A DNA stretch of 64,000 nt. Origin: Acidobacteriota bacterium. Its GTDB lineage: Bacteria > Acidobacteriota > Terriglobia > Terriglobales > Acidobacteriaceae. The notes below the pieces were generated by a model. It saw nothing but the letters and a program-made list of their open reading frames with translations, searched no databases and had not been told where the DNA came from. Position 1 is the first letter of the stretch; each line of letters starts with the position of its first letter. Below, in pieces: positions 45,676 through 54,516 of the stretch. The position numbers and the translations under genes are program-made. Where the stretch lies: contig QIAA01000050.1 of assembly GCA_003224905.1 (NCBI GenBank), positions 1 through 64,000 on the forward strand. The letters run 5' to 3'.

Positions 45676-47199
45676 GTGACCACTGCGATTGATGGCAAAC
45701 TGTTAAGCAGGAACTGGGCGCTGAATCTGGGCGGGCAGGTTCTGCCCCTGTTCGCGGCGCTGATCACGATCCCTTACTTGGTGAGTAGGCTGGGCAGCGA
45801 ACGATTTGGCATGCTCTCGATCGCTTGGGTGGTACTTGGCTTCTCTTCCATATTGGATTTGGGTTTGGGAAGAGCGACGACTAAGTTCGTGGCCGAGCAT
45901 TTGGGCCTAGGCGACAGGGATAACCTGCCACGCTTACTTGCCGCATCGCTCACGGCACAATGCCTCCTCGGTTTGGCAGCGAGTCTGTTGGGCGCCCTGG
46001 CGGTCCCGATGGTTGTTGACAACGTCTTGAAGATCTCTCCTCGCCTACTCAGGGAAGCTAAAGCCGCCCTCTTTATTTTGGCTGGTTCTGTGCCATTGTT
46101 GGTAGTGGCTAACACTTTTCGTGGGGCGCTGGAGGCAGCCCAGCGCTTCGACCTGGTGAATTCGGTGAGAGCCCCGGCCAACATTGCAGTTTTTGTATTG
46201 CCATCTTTGGCTGCCTCCCTGGGCTGGCACCTGCCCGGGATGATCGCTTTGCTCGGCTCGCTGTGGACGGCAGTTGCAGTTGCGTATCTTGGTTGCTGTC
46301 TTCGGGTATTTCCATTTCTCAGAGCTAGTTTCTCTCTCGATTGGAAGCTGCTGCCGTCGTTGATCCGCTATGGCGGATGGGTACAGATATCCAATCTGCT
46401 GAATCCGCTGCTGAGCTACCTGGACCGCATTTTTATAGCTTCGCTGGTTTCGATGAGCGCGTTGGGTTATTACACAGCAGCTTTCGACGGTATCAATCGG
46501 GCCTGGATACTGCCCGGGACTCTCAGCGCCACTCTTTTTCCGGCATTCACCGCCCTGCAGGCCCGTGGCTCGGCGTCTCGAGTTGAAGAACTGTGCGCGC
46601 GCGCTTGCAAATCGGTTTTGCTCGCGCTCGGTCCGGCGCTGATTCTGGTGATTGCATTCGCCCGAGAAATTCTGCAGTGGTGGCTGGGAGCCGAGTATGC
46701 CGCGAAGAGCGCGGCACCGCTTCAGATCCTCGCCGTGGGAATGCTCTTCAATGCTGTTGCCATCCTGCCGTTCAGTTTACTGCAGAGCATAGGGCGACCC
46801 GACCTTACCGCGAAATTTCACCTGCTCGAATTAGCGCCTTACCTGGCTGCCGTGTATTTTCTTGTGGTCCACTGGGGCATTTCCGGAGCAGCAGCAGCGT
46901 GGACGTTGCGGGTGGCCGCCGATTGCATTCTCCTCATCGCAGCAAGCGTCCGTCTGAAGCTGCTTTCCTGGCATGTGCTTGTGGAGCAGGGCATAGCGAG
47001 GACGCTGGCCGCGCTGTGCGTTTTTGCTGCGCTCTTATTTCCCTGTGTTGTGGGGCAATCGCAGCTGTTCCAACTCGGCACAGCCAGCGTGCTTCTGTCG
47101 GGGTTGGCGATTCTGGCCTGGCGGTTCGTGCTCGACGGCACCGAGCGCAGCCTGATCGCAGCACTTGCGGGGCAGCTTCGCATAGCGAGATCAAAGTAA
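45676..47199 (+). CDS. Wzx-type oligosaccharide flippase
   Basis: A 507-residue MATE/MOP-type flippase with about 12-14 transmembrane helices. The start SRNWALNLGGQVLPLFAALI and IPYLVSRLGSERFGMLSIAW are typical of Wzx/RfbX. It would flip the undecaprenyl-linked repeat unit to the periplasmic side. GTG 45676 is chosen because the frame upstream overlaps sqdB and has a non-membrane, Cys-rich composition. Confidence 0.88.
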   Translation: MTTAIDGKLLSRNWALNLGGQVLPLFAALITIPYLVSRLGSERFGMLSIAWVVLGFSSILDLGLGRATTKFVAEHLGLGDRDNLPRLLAASLTAQCLLGLAASLLGALAVPMVVDNVLKISPRLLREAKAALFILAGSVPLLVVANTFRGALEAAQRFDLVNSVRAPANIAVFVLPSLAASLGWHLPGMIALLGSLWTAVAVAYLGCCLRVFPFLRASFSLDWKLLPSLIRYGGWVQISNLLNPLLSYLDRIFIASLVSMSALGYYTAAFDGINRAWILPGTLSATLFPAFTALQARGSASRVEELCARACKSVLLALGPALILVIAFAREILQWWLGAEYAAKSAAPLQILAVGMLFNAVAILPFSLLQSIGRPDLTAKFHLLELAPYLAAVYFLVVHWGISGAAAAWTLRVAADCILLIAASVRLKLLSWHVLVEQGIARTLAALCVFAALLFPCVVGQSQLFQLGTASVLLSGLAILAWRFVLDGTERSLIAALAGQLRIARSK

Positions 47200-47232
47200 T
47201 AGAGTAAGTCGGTTGTCCGTTCGGAACTCCGT

Positions 47233-48579
47233 ATGATCTGGCTCACTCTGGCCATTCTGTTCTGCTATTTGCTGATCTTGAAGATCATCAATAAAGAAAG
47301 CTTCTTCTTCACGCCTATCGGAGTTCACGCTGGCTTTCTCGCCTTCGGCGTCGTGATACCGGCCGTCTATGTCTATCGTTACGAGCCCGTGTTTGAAGCG
47401 GGACTGCTCTACCTGTCGGCCAACTCCCGCTTACTTCTTTGTCTGAATTTAGCCCTGATTTGCTTAATCTTGGGCGCAGTTACGGCCAGTGGTTGGGGTT
47501 CATCACTAGTTGCGCGCACTCCACTAGGTGACGATGTCCGCCTTGGAAAGGTTTGGGTTGTTTTGGCCGCCGCTGCCGGTCTGACTGCGCTCTTTTTCTA
47601 TTCGAACGCGGAACTGTACGGCACGCTCCTAACCCAGATCTGGGACACGACGGACGTGTTCAGCCTGGTGCAGAGCACGCGGGTCGCTGCATTGTATGGC
47701 TCGACTTATGCGATTCAGGGTGTGACCCGCATCGCGCCGGTTGTGATTTTGCTGTTGCTTGCGAAGTGGTACACAGGTTCAAGCCGCGGCGCACGTCGGC
47801 TCGCCCTGGTGCTCGTGGGACTTGATTTCATTTGCTTGTTCCTGGTTGGAATCCGGGCAACACAGATTTGTGTATTGCTGCAGCTGGGCTTGATGCGCAA
47901 TTATTTCAAACCGTTCCGCAGTTTTCGCATCGTGCTGTATGCAGCCGCCATCTGCGCCCTTCTGGTAGCAGGTACGGCGCTGAAATTCGGCTTTGGCTTC
48001 TCACAAAGCGAAATCCTCTTCAGCGAAGTCTTAACGCACGCTGCCGAACGCGTGTCGCTCGGCGCCAAACACCTGCAATATATTCTGGCGCTGTTTCCCG
48101 GAGAGACCAATCATCGGTTGGGAATGACCTATCTTCAGGACGCGGTTTCGCTGATCCCTTCTCCCCTAAAGCGAAACTTTTTCCCGCAGAATTACTGGGT
48201 GGACTTCAACGGCTACCTGTACCAGCGGCTGTACTCACACGAAGGAGGAACAACGACGGACACCATCTTCGGCGAGTTTTACGCCAATTTCGGCTTCGCC
48301 GGCGTCGTCCTCGGCTCTTTTCTGTACAGCTTCGCTCTGCAGCGGCTTTCGATGGCATTCACCCAACAAAAATGGAGGCAGTCTTCGAAGATCGCGATGG
48401 CAATTTTCCTCTCTTACTATCTTGCGCAAAGTACCATCGAGGGCGTGGGTGAGACTTTCTTTGTGGCCGCATTGTGGGCAGCTTTGCTTTATGCGTTCCT
48501 CTTCCCCGGGCGCGTGCTGCAGGGATTGAGCCTGATTCCCGCGAGGCAGAGGCCGGAGGTAGGTATCGGCTATGCCTAG
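47233..48579 (+). CDS. Wzy-like O-antigen/EPS polymerase
   Basis: A 448-residue membrane protein with about 11-12 hydrophobic helices (for example LTLAILFCYLLILKII, LLLCLNLALICLILGAV, VVLAAAAGLTALFFY). One large periplasmic loop around residues 280-340 contains ALFPGETNHRLGMTYL and FNGYLYQRLYSHEGG. The topology fits oligosaccharide repeat-unit polymerases. It joins flipped repeat units on the outer face of the membrane. The stop overlaps the next gene by 8 bases. Confidence 0.8.
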   Translation: MIWLTLAILFCYLLILKIINKESFFFTPIGVHAGFLAFGVVIPAVYVYRYEPVFEAGLLYLSANSRLLLCLNLALICLILGAVTASGWGSSLVARTPLGDDVRLGKVWVVLAAAAGLTALFFYSNAELYGTLLTQIWDTTDVFSLVQSTRVAALYGSTYAIQGVTRIAPVVILLLLAKWYTGSSRGARRLALVLVGLDFICLFLVGIRATQICVLLQLGLMRNYFKPFRSFRIVLYAAAICALLVAGTALKFGFGFSQSEILFSEVLTHAAERVSLGAKHLQYILALFPGETNHRLGMTYLQDAVSLIPSPLKRNFFPQNYWVDFNGYLYQRLYSHEGGTTTDTIFGEFYANFGFAGVVLGSFLYSFALQRLSMAFTQQKWRQSSKIAMAIFLSYYLAQSTIEGVGETFFVAALWAALLYAFLFPGRVLQGLSLIPARQRPEVGIGYA

Positions 48580-49624
48580 TTGGGAGACTGCATCTCTGGC
48601 AAGCTCGCGTGCGCATGCATCCCAGGCGGCACCGGCGCTGGATATCTCCGTGGGAATTTCCGTCATCATTGTCAATTTCAACACCCGGGAGTTACTGACG
48701 AATTGTCTGGAATCCTTGCAACGCCATGCCGGCGCAGCGACCGAGATCATCGTCATCGACAATCACTCTTCCGATGGCAGCGCCGAGGCTGTCCGCACGC
48801 AATTCCGCCAGGCGATGCTGGTTGAGAATTCCCAAAATCTCGGCTTCGCCAAAGCCAACAACCAGGGCATTCGGAAGGCACGGGGTAAATACTTTTTGCT
48901 TCTTAACAGCGACACCGTGATTGGGCCGGGCGCGCTCGACGTGATGGCCGATTTTTTGGACACACATCCGGAAGCAGCAGGCGTAACGTGCCGGTTGCTG
49001 AACGCCGACGGGAGCATCCAGGCATCGGTGAGCCACCGTCCCGGGCCCCTGCTGCTGCTGTTGCGTCTGTCCGGACTGGCAGGCATGTTCCAGACCGACG
49101 GTAGACGGCGCTGGCTGCGGCGGTATTTAGGTTGGCTCCTGGGACGGACCTTGCGCGTGTATTTGGATCCCTATGCTGCCTCTGGCCGACCGCTGGAAGT
49201 CGAAAACATATCGGCTGCCTGCCTGATGTTGCGCCGGGAGGCAGTAGAGCAGGTTGGTCTGCTGGACGAATCCTTTTTCATGTACTTCGAGGACATGGAG
49301 TACTGCATTCGTTTGCACCAGGGGGGATGGAAGCTTTACTACCTGCCCAAGGGAGAAGTGATTCACTTAGTGGGGCAGAGCTCCGCCGGACGTATGCGCG
49401 ATTACAGCGTGCACTCCTATCAGGGTTTGTTCTACCTGTACCGGCGACATTACTCAGCCATGTCGCGCCTTATCGTCCGCATTGTGGTGGTGGTCGCCAG
49501 TTCTCTGCGCTGGATGTGGAACCTAGTGGCCAGCTTGGTTTCCCGTTCCCCGCTTAGACAGCGCAACCGGCGCGAGTTGCAGCGGGTGATCCGGCTTTGT
49601 TTTCAGTATCGTGGTCAGGACTGA
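48572..49624 (+). CDS. GT2 glycosyltransferase (WbbL/rhamnosyltransferase-like)
   Basis: A 350-residue GT-A enzyme with VGISVIIVNFNTRELLTNCL at residues 26-45, NLGFAKANNQGIR, the DxD-equivalent LLLNSDTVI, and ESFFMYFEDMEYCIRLHQGG, a pattern typical of WbbL-like transferases that add rhamnose or a related sugar. A short hydrophobic segment near the C-terminus (IVVVVASSLRWMWNLVASLV) could attach it to the membrane. The ATG overlaps the polymerase stop (ATGCCTAG), which suggests translational coupling. Confidence 0.9.
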   Translation: MPSWETASLASSRAHASQAAPALDISVGISVIIVNFNTRELLTNCLESLQRHAGAATEIIVIDNHSSDGSAEAVRTQFRQAMLVENSQNLGFAKANNQGIRKARGKYFLLLNSDTVIGPGALDVMADFLDTHPEAAGVTCRLLNADGSIQASVSHRPGPLLLLLRLSGLAGMFQTDGRRRWLRRYLGWLLGRTLRVYLDPYAASGRPLEVENISAACLMLRREAVEQVGLLDESFFMYFEDMEYCIRLHQGGWKLYYLPKGEVIHLVGQSSAGRMRDYSVHSYQGLFYLYRRHYSAMSRLIVRIVVVVASSLRWMWNLVASLVSRSPLRQRNRRELQRVIRLCFQYRGQD

Positions 49625-49688
49625 GCGACAGTTTTTCTATCCCTCTGCGGAAGATTCTGTTCCCAATTATTGATAAATGGAGACGTGA

Positions 49689-50627
49689 GTGGCCTCTTAT
49701 CTTGTGACCGGCGGCTGTGGCTTTATCGGGGTGAACCTGGTTTCGCGTCTGGTAGCGCAGGGCCAGCGCGTGCGCGCACTCGACAACCTGAGTCTGGGCA
49801 CTCCACAAGATCTCGATCCTGGAGCCGAGTTGATTGTGGGAGATATTCGCGATTCAGCTGCTGTCGCCAAGGCCGCGCACGGGATGGAAATCGTCGTACA
49901 CCTGGCGGCGCACACCCGGGTGGTCGAGTCCGTTTCTGATCCGCAGCTAAACTTCGAAATCAATGCAGCCGGGACATTAAACGTTTTGCGCGCGGCCGCA
50001 GCTGCGGGAGCGCAGAAATTCATTTTTGCATCCACGGGCGGCGCGATTGTAGGAGAACAGGAACTGCCGGTGCATGAGGGGATGGTGCCGTGCCCCAAGA
50101 GTCCATATGGAGCCAGTAAGCTGGCGGGAGAAGCTTACTGCTCAGCATTCTGTGGCTCCTTCGGCCTCAATACGGTTGCCCTGCGCTTCTCCAATGTCTA
50201 CGGCACGTATTCACATCACAAGGGCAGCGTGATTGCCCAGTTGTTCAAACATTTAATCGATGGAGAACCGCTGGTCATCTATGGCGATGGACGTCAGACA
50301 CGCGACTTCCTGTATGTGAATGACCTGATCGATGCGGTCCTACTCGCGGCCAAGGCCAACGTTCCAGGGCAGGTGTTTCAAATCGCCACCGGGCGAGAGA
50401 CCTCGCTTACCGATCTGGTGGCGCTTATGCGCGAAGTAGTCGGCCACCAACTCAACGTGCAGTACCAACCCCCACGCGCGGGCGAAGTTTTTCGGAACTA
50501 TGCCTCGATCGCCAAGGCTCGGAACGTGCTTGGCTATGAACCCCGCACCAGCTTGCGCGAAGGCCTGCACCTCACCTGGGAGTGGTTCTCGTCACGCTCC
50601 GACGAACCTGTGTTGCCTCACGCTTGA
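49689..50627 (+). CDS. NAD-dependent NDP-sugar epimerase/dehydratase (GalE-like)
   Basis: A 312-residue extended SDR protein: Rossmann loop VTGGCGFIGVNLVSRL, HLAAHTRVVESVSDP, ASTGGAIVGE with the catalytic Ser/Thr, and the Tyr-Lys pair in SPYGASKLAGE, then LRFSNVYG and RDFLYVNDLIDAV. This is the pattern of UDP-glucose/GlcNAc 4-epimerases and related enzymes; substrate is open. GTG start with GGAG six bases upstream. Confidence 0.88.
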   Translation: MASYLVTGGCGFIGVNLVSRLVAQGQRVRALDNLSLGTPQDLDPGAELIVGDIRDSAAVAKAAHGMEIVVHLAAHTRVVESVSDPQLNFEINAAGTLNVLRAAAAAGAQKFIFASTGGAIVGEQELPVHEGMVPCPKSPYGASKLAGEAYCSAFCGSFGLNTVALRFSNVYGTYSHHKGSVIAQLFKHLIDGEPLVIYGDGRQTRDFLYVNDLIDAVLLAAKANVPGQVFQIATGRETSLTDLVALMREVVGHQLNVQYQPPRAGEVFRNYASIAKARNVLGYEPRTSLREGLHLTWEWFSSRSDEPVLPHA

Positions 50628-50650
50628 AGCTCGACGCGCTTACCGGCATC

Positions 50651-51766
50651 ATGATTCTGGGTTTGGTGACTCTGGCATATACGTGGGGCGGCTACCCGGC
50701 GATGCTTGCTGCATTGGCGCGCTTTCGCAACCTCCGGATCAAAAAGGCTGAGATCTCGCCGAGATTGACTGTCATTGTTGCTGCTCGGAATGAAGAGCAA
50801 AATATCGCCCATCGATTGCGGAATCTATGTGAGCTCGACTACCCGCGCGAATGTCTGGAGATTATCGTGGCCTCGGATGGCTCGACTGACGGGACGGCAG
50901 ATATCGTACGCGAGTTCGCGCCAGGGTGGGTGCGCTTGCTGGAATTTCATGAATCCCGAGGTCGCGCTGCCGTGCACAACGATGCCGTGAAGGCGTCGCA
51001 TGGCGAGATTCTGGTGTTTACCGACGCCGCAACACGATTCCACTCCGATTTTTTAATCCGCCTGGCGGAAAATTTTGCCGATAACCGCGTGGGATGTGTC
51101 AGCGGAACCATTGCTTTCCACAACGAGGAGGCGAGTGCTGTCACCGAGCAGCGCGGACTCTATTGGAGGTATGAGCATTGGTTGCGCACTATGGAAAGCC
51201 GCTGCGGCATTCTGTGTTGCGCCAGTGGACCATGCATGGCAGTGCGGCGTGAACTATTTCGTCCTCTGACCCAGGGCAGCTACGACGTTGACTTTATTAC
51301 GCCGCTGGACGTCATCGAATCGGGTTTTCTGGTGCTACAGGAAGCGGAAGCCAAAGCCGCAGATGAAATGTTTCTGGCGCCACACCAGGAACTCAGAGCT
51401 CAGATCCGCATGGTGGCGCGCAACTTGTGCGGCTATTTCGACCGGCGTTGTCTAATCGGGTCAGCGGCACGCCCCTGGTTTGCCTGGAGCCTCCTGTCCC
51501 ACAAGGTTCTGCGGTGGATGACCCCGCTATTCCTGTTGCTGGTCTTGCTATCAAATACTGTGCTGATGATCCATGGAAGGGTCATTGTGCTTTGGCTCGC
51601 GCAACTGAGTTTTTATGCCGCCGCTTTGGCCGGCTATTTGCTCGCGGAACGTAAGCGGCGGCCCGGTTCCCTGTTCTCTGCACCTTTTGCTTTTTGCCTG
51701 GCCAATCTCGGCTTCCTCCTTGGCCTGATCAAATGCCTTCGCCAGGAGAGGATCACGGTCTATTGA
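50651..51766 (+). CDS. Membrane GT2 glycosyltransferase
   Basis: About 371 residues. An N-terminal helix (LVTLAYTWGGYPAMLAAL), the GT-A domain with LTVIVAARNEEQNIAHRLRN, VASDGSTDGTADI and FTDAATRFH (DxD position), ASGPCMAVRRELF, and two C-terminal membrane helices (LFLLLVLLSNTVLMI, LSFYAAALAGYLLAE). This is a processive-like GT2 layout; it probably extends the repeat unit. The frame opens at GTG 50582, and a TTG at 50624 overlaps the epimerase stop; I chose the ATG at 50651 because family members begin with this helix. Confidence 0.82.
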   Translation: MILGLVTLAYTWGGYPAMLAALARFRNLRIKKAEISPRLTVIVAARNEEQNIAHRLRNLCELDYPRECLEIIVASDGSTDGTADIVREFAPGWVRLLEFHESRGRAAVHNDAVKASHGEILVFTDAATRFHSDFLIRLAENFADNRVGCVSGTIAFHNEEASAVTEQRGLYWRYEHWLRTMESRCGILCCASGPCMAVRRELFRPLTQGSYDVDFITPLDVIESGFLVLQEAEAKAADEMFLAPHQELRAQIRMVARNLCGYFDRRCLIGSAARPWFAWSLLSHKVLRWMTPLFLLLVLLSNTVLMIHGRVIVLWLAQLSFYAAALAGYLLAERKRRPGSLFSAPFAFCLANLGFLLGLIKCLRQERITVY

Positions 51767-51790
51767 GAATTGAAACAATAACTGTCCCCA

Positions 51791-52531
51791 ATGTTCAGCC
51801 CTGAAGTATTGCGTTCTACACTGGCCAGCGCACCCGAGGAAGGTCAGGAGCTTGCGCGCATTCGCGCAGCGTATGCGCGTCGCCGCAAAACCGTTCCCGA
51901 GCAACGCTACTCCCGTTTGAACGCGGCGTACCTGTGCAGCCTTTATGAACTGGAATCAGCGATGGCCTCGATGCTGCCGGCAGCGGGTCTGCACTCCCTT
52001 TCCGGCCGGCGGATTCTCGATGTGGGGTGCGGACGAGGGGCCACGCTGCGCATGTTGTTGGAATACGGCGCCGATCCGGAACTTCTCTATGGCATTGACT
52101 TGCTGGAAGATTATGCCGGGCAAGCCCGCCGGTTCGGGCCGCAGTTCAACATTCTGTGTGGCAGCGCGACGCAGTTGCCGTTTCTCGATTCCAGCTTCGA
52201 TCTTGCGCTGCAGTTCACGATGTTTACTTCCGTCCTCTCGAACACGGCCAAACAGCGCATCGCAGGCGAAATCAGACGGGTGCTCGCACCGCGAGGCAGG
52301 CTGCTATGGTATGACTTTGCTTATGACAATCCCGCCAACCCTGACGTTCGCGGTATTGGGCGAGCCGAAATTCGCAGGCTGTTCGCCGGGTTCAGCATCC
52401 AGACCCGGCGTGTGACGCTCGCGCCTCCGTTGGCGAGAACTTTGGCCCCGATTTCGCCGGCGCTTTACTATCTTGCCGCCCCAATGCGTTTTCTGTGCAC
52501 TCATTATCTTTGCCTTCTACAGAAAAACTGA
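51791..52531 (+). CDS. SAM-dependent methyltransferase in polysaccharide cluster
   Basis: A 246-residue class I methyltransferase with motif I ILDVGCGRGATLRMLLEYGA, acidic strand LLYGIDLLEDYAGQAR, LPFLDSSFDLALQFTMF and the motif III-like LAPRGRLLWYDF. Members in such clusters methylate sugars (O-methylation) or act on the lipid-linked intermediate. The direct position between glycosyltransferases and the priming gene supports sugar modification. Confidence 0.82.
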   Translation: MFSPEVLRSTLASAPEEGQELARIRAAYARRRKTVPEQRYSRLNAAYLCSLYELESAMASMLPAAGLHSLSGRRILDVGCGRGATLRMLLEYGADPELLYGIDLLEDYAGQARRFGPQFNILCGSATQLPFLDSSFDLALQFTMFTSVLSNTAKQRIAGEIRRVLAPRGRLLWYDFAYDNPANPDVRGIGRAEIRRLFAGFSIQTRRVTLAPPLARTLAPISPALYYLAAPMRFLCTHYLCLLQKN

Positions 52532-52593
52532 AGGCTGCCAGACTTCTTTTTCAGAAATTCTGACCGCGCGCTCGCAAGCGCAGGGGGGTTTTA

Positions 52594-54455
52594 ATGCGAA
52601 GCACGTTCCTGCCTCTTTCTCCGCCGTCAATTGGCGAGGAGGAGATTGCCGAAGTTGTAGACACGCTGCGATCGGAGTGGATCACGACTGGGGCAAAGTA
52701 AAGCGATTTGAGCAGGAGTTCGCGTTATTCGTCGGGGCGGAGGATGCGCTGGCTGTGAGCTCCTGCACGGCCGCGCTGCATCTCTCGCTGCTGGCGCTTG
52801 GTATCGGGCCTGGCGACGGCGTCATTACTTCTCCGCTTACGTTCTGTTCCGGCGTGCACGTGATTGAACACGTGGGAGCCAGGCCCGTATTCGCCGATGT
52901 GGAGCCCGGTACGCTCGGCCTGGACCCGGCCGGGCTGGAACCTGCTATCAGACGTGCCAAAAGGGAATTTGGGGCTCGCGTAAAAGCCATCATTGCTGTG
53001 CATCTGTACGGGCATCCTTGCGACCTGGATGCGCTGCAGCAGGTGGCGGTTGATCATAACCTGGCCATCATTGAAGATGCCGCCCATTGCTTGCCGGGGA
53101 AATACAAGGGGCGGATGATCGGCTCGATGTACCGCTCGGCGATTGTGCCCTGGTTTACCTGTTTTTCGTTTTATGCCACCAAGAACCTCACCACGGCCGA
53201 GGGCGGGATGCTGATTGCAAACGAAGAATGGCTGGAAATGGCACGTCGGTGGGCGCTGCACGGACTGGATCGGGACGCGTGGAAACGTTATGGGCCCGAG
53301 GGTGCGTGGGGCTACGAAGTGTTGTGTCCAGGATTCAAGTACAACTTGACCGACATCCAGGCCGCTCTAGGGATGCATCAGCTACGGAAGCTGCCGGACT
53401 TCCATGCTCGGCGCCGTCAAATTGCCCACCGCTACAACACTGCATTCGCGAGGTGTCGAGCGCTGGAGTTGCCGGTTGAGCATGAGGACATCGAGCACGC
53501 CTGGCACATCTATGCTCTTCGGCTGAAAACGGATCAACTGACGATCAGCCGCAATCAGTTTATTGACCAGCTGGGCTCGCGCAACATCGGGGCTTCTGTT
53601 CATTTCATTCCGGCCCATCTGCACGCTTTCTATCGCAAGAAATATGGGAATAGACCTGACGATTTTCCGATTGCCTACGGCGCGTACCAGCGCCTTGTGT
53701 CTTTACCCCTGTTTCCTGGAATGCAGGACCAGGACGTAGATGATGTCGTCGAAAGCGTCACCAAACTGCTGAATGCAGGGACCTGCGCTCCCGGGTTGCA
53801 CACGCCGGACCCGGTGCCCTCCCAGGCCGAAATAGGCCCGAACGCCAGCACGGCCCCAGCCATAGCCAAGGTTCTCCGCCGCGGCTTTGATGTTACGTGT
53901 GCCATGCTGCTGCTGTTCTTGCTGGCGCCGCTATTCGCGGTGATTGCTCTGCTCATCAAGCTGAACAATGGCGGCCCGGTTTTTTATTTGCAACCGCGGG
54001 TTGGCAAAAATTTCAAGATCTTTTCGGTTCTGAAATTCCGCACTATGGTGAGGGGCGCCGATCAAAAAGGCCTGCTTACTCCGGGCCACGATTCCCGCGT
54101 CACGCGCGTCGGACGGTTTCTGCGTAAATTCAGGTTCGACGAATTGCCGCAATTGATCAATGTGCTCAAAGGAGAAATGCATCTGGTCGGCGCGAGGCCG
54201 GAAGTTGAGCGATATGTGAGCCTATTCCGTGAGCAGTACGCGCTGCTGCTGCGCGATGCTCCTGGCATGACCGATCCGGCGACACTCGCATTTCGTCATG
54301 AGGCAGACCTTTTCAAAGCAGAGACGCTAGAAGAACAGTACGTTTCCGAGATCTTGCCACGAAAACTCGAACTTTCCCTGGATTACAGCCGAAAGCGTTG
54401 CTTCGCCTCCGATGCGTTGGTCTTATTTCGAACCATTCTCGCCCTGGTGAATTAG
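52594..54455 (+). CDS. DegT/DnrJ aminotransferase fused to priming sugar transferase, frameshifted near the start
   Basis: ATG 52594 (GGGGGG just upstream) reads [20 protein letters not shown], the normal start of a DegT-family aminotransferase, but after EWITTGAK meets TAA at 52699. Adding one A to the AAA at 52695-52697 gives the family continuation [20 protein letters not shown], open to 54455. The first part (about 385 residues) is a PLP sugar aminotransferase (lysine in [17 protein letters not shown]). A short linker leads to a small phosphoglycosyl transferase (PglC-like; one helix [17 protein letters not shown], then [24 protein letters not shown] with the Asp-Glu dyad). So the enzyme that makes a 4-amino sugar and the one that primes undecaprenyl phosphate are one chain. 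Confidence 0.82.
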
Positions 54456-54516
54456 TCCACAAAGGTTACAAACCTAACGCCAGCTCTTTGTCAGAATTTT
54501 CGACTCACCAGCCCAT

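Noticed and set aside
52473-52693. An open frame that would extend the aminotransferase gene upstream from ATG 52473
   Set aside because: Its first 70 residues have no family similarity, and overlap the methyltransferase; the true N-terminus is in the other frame from 52594.
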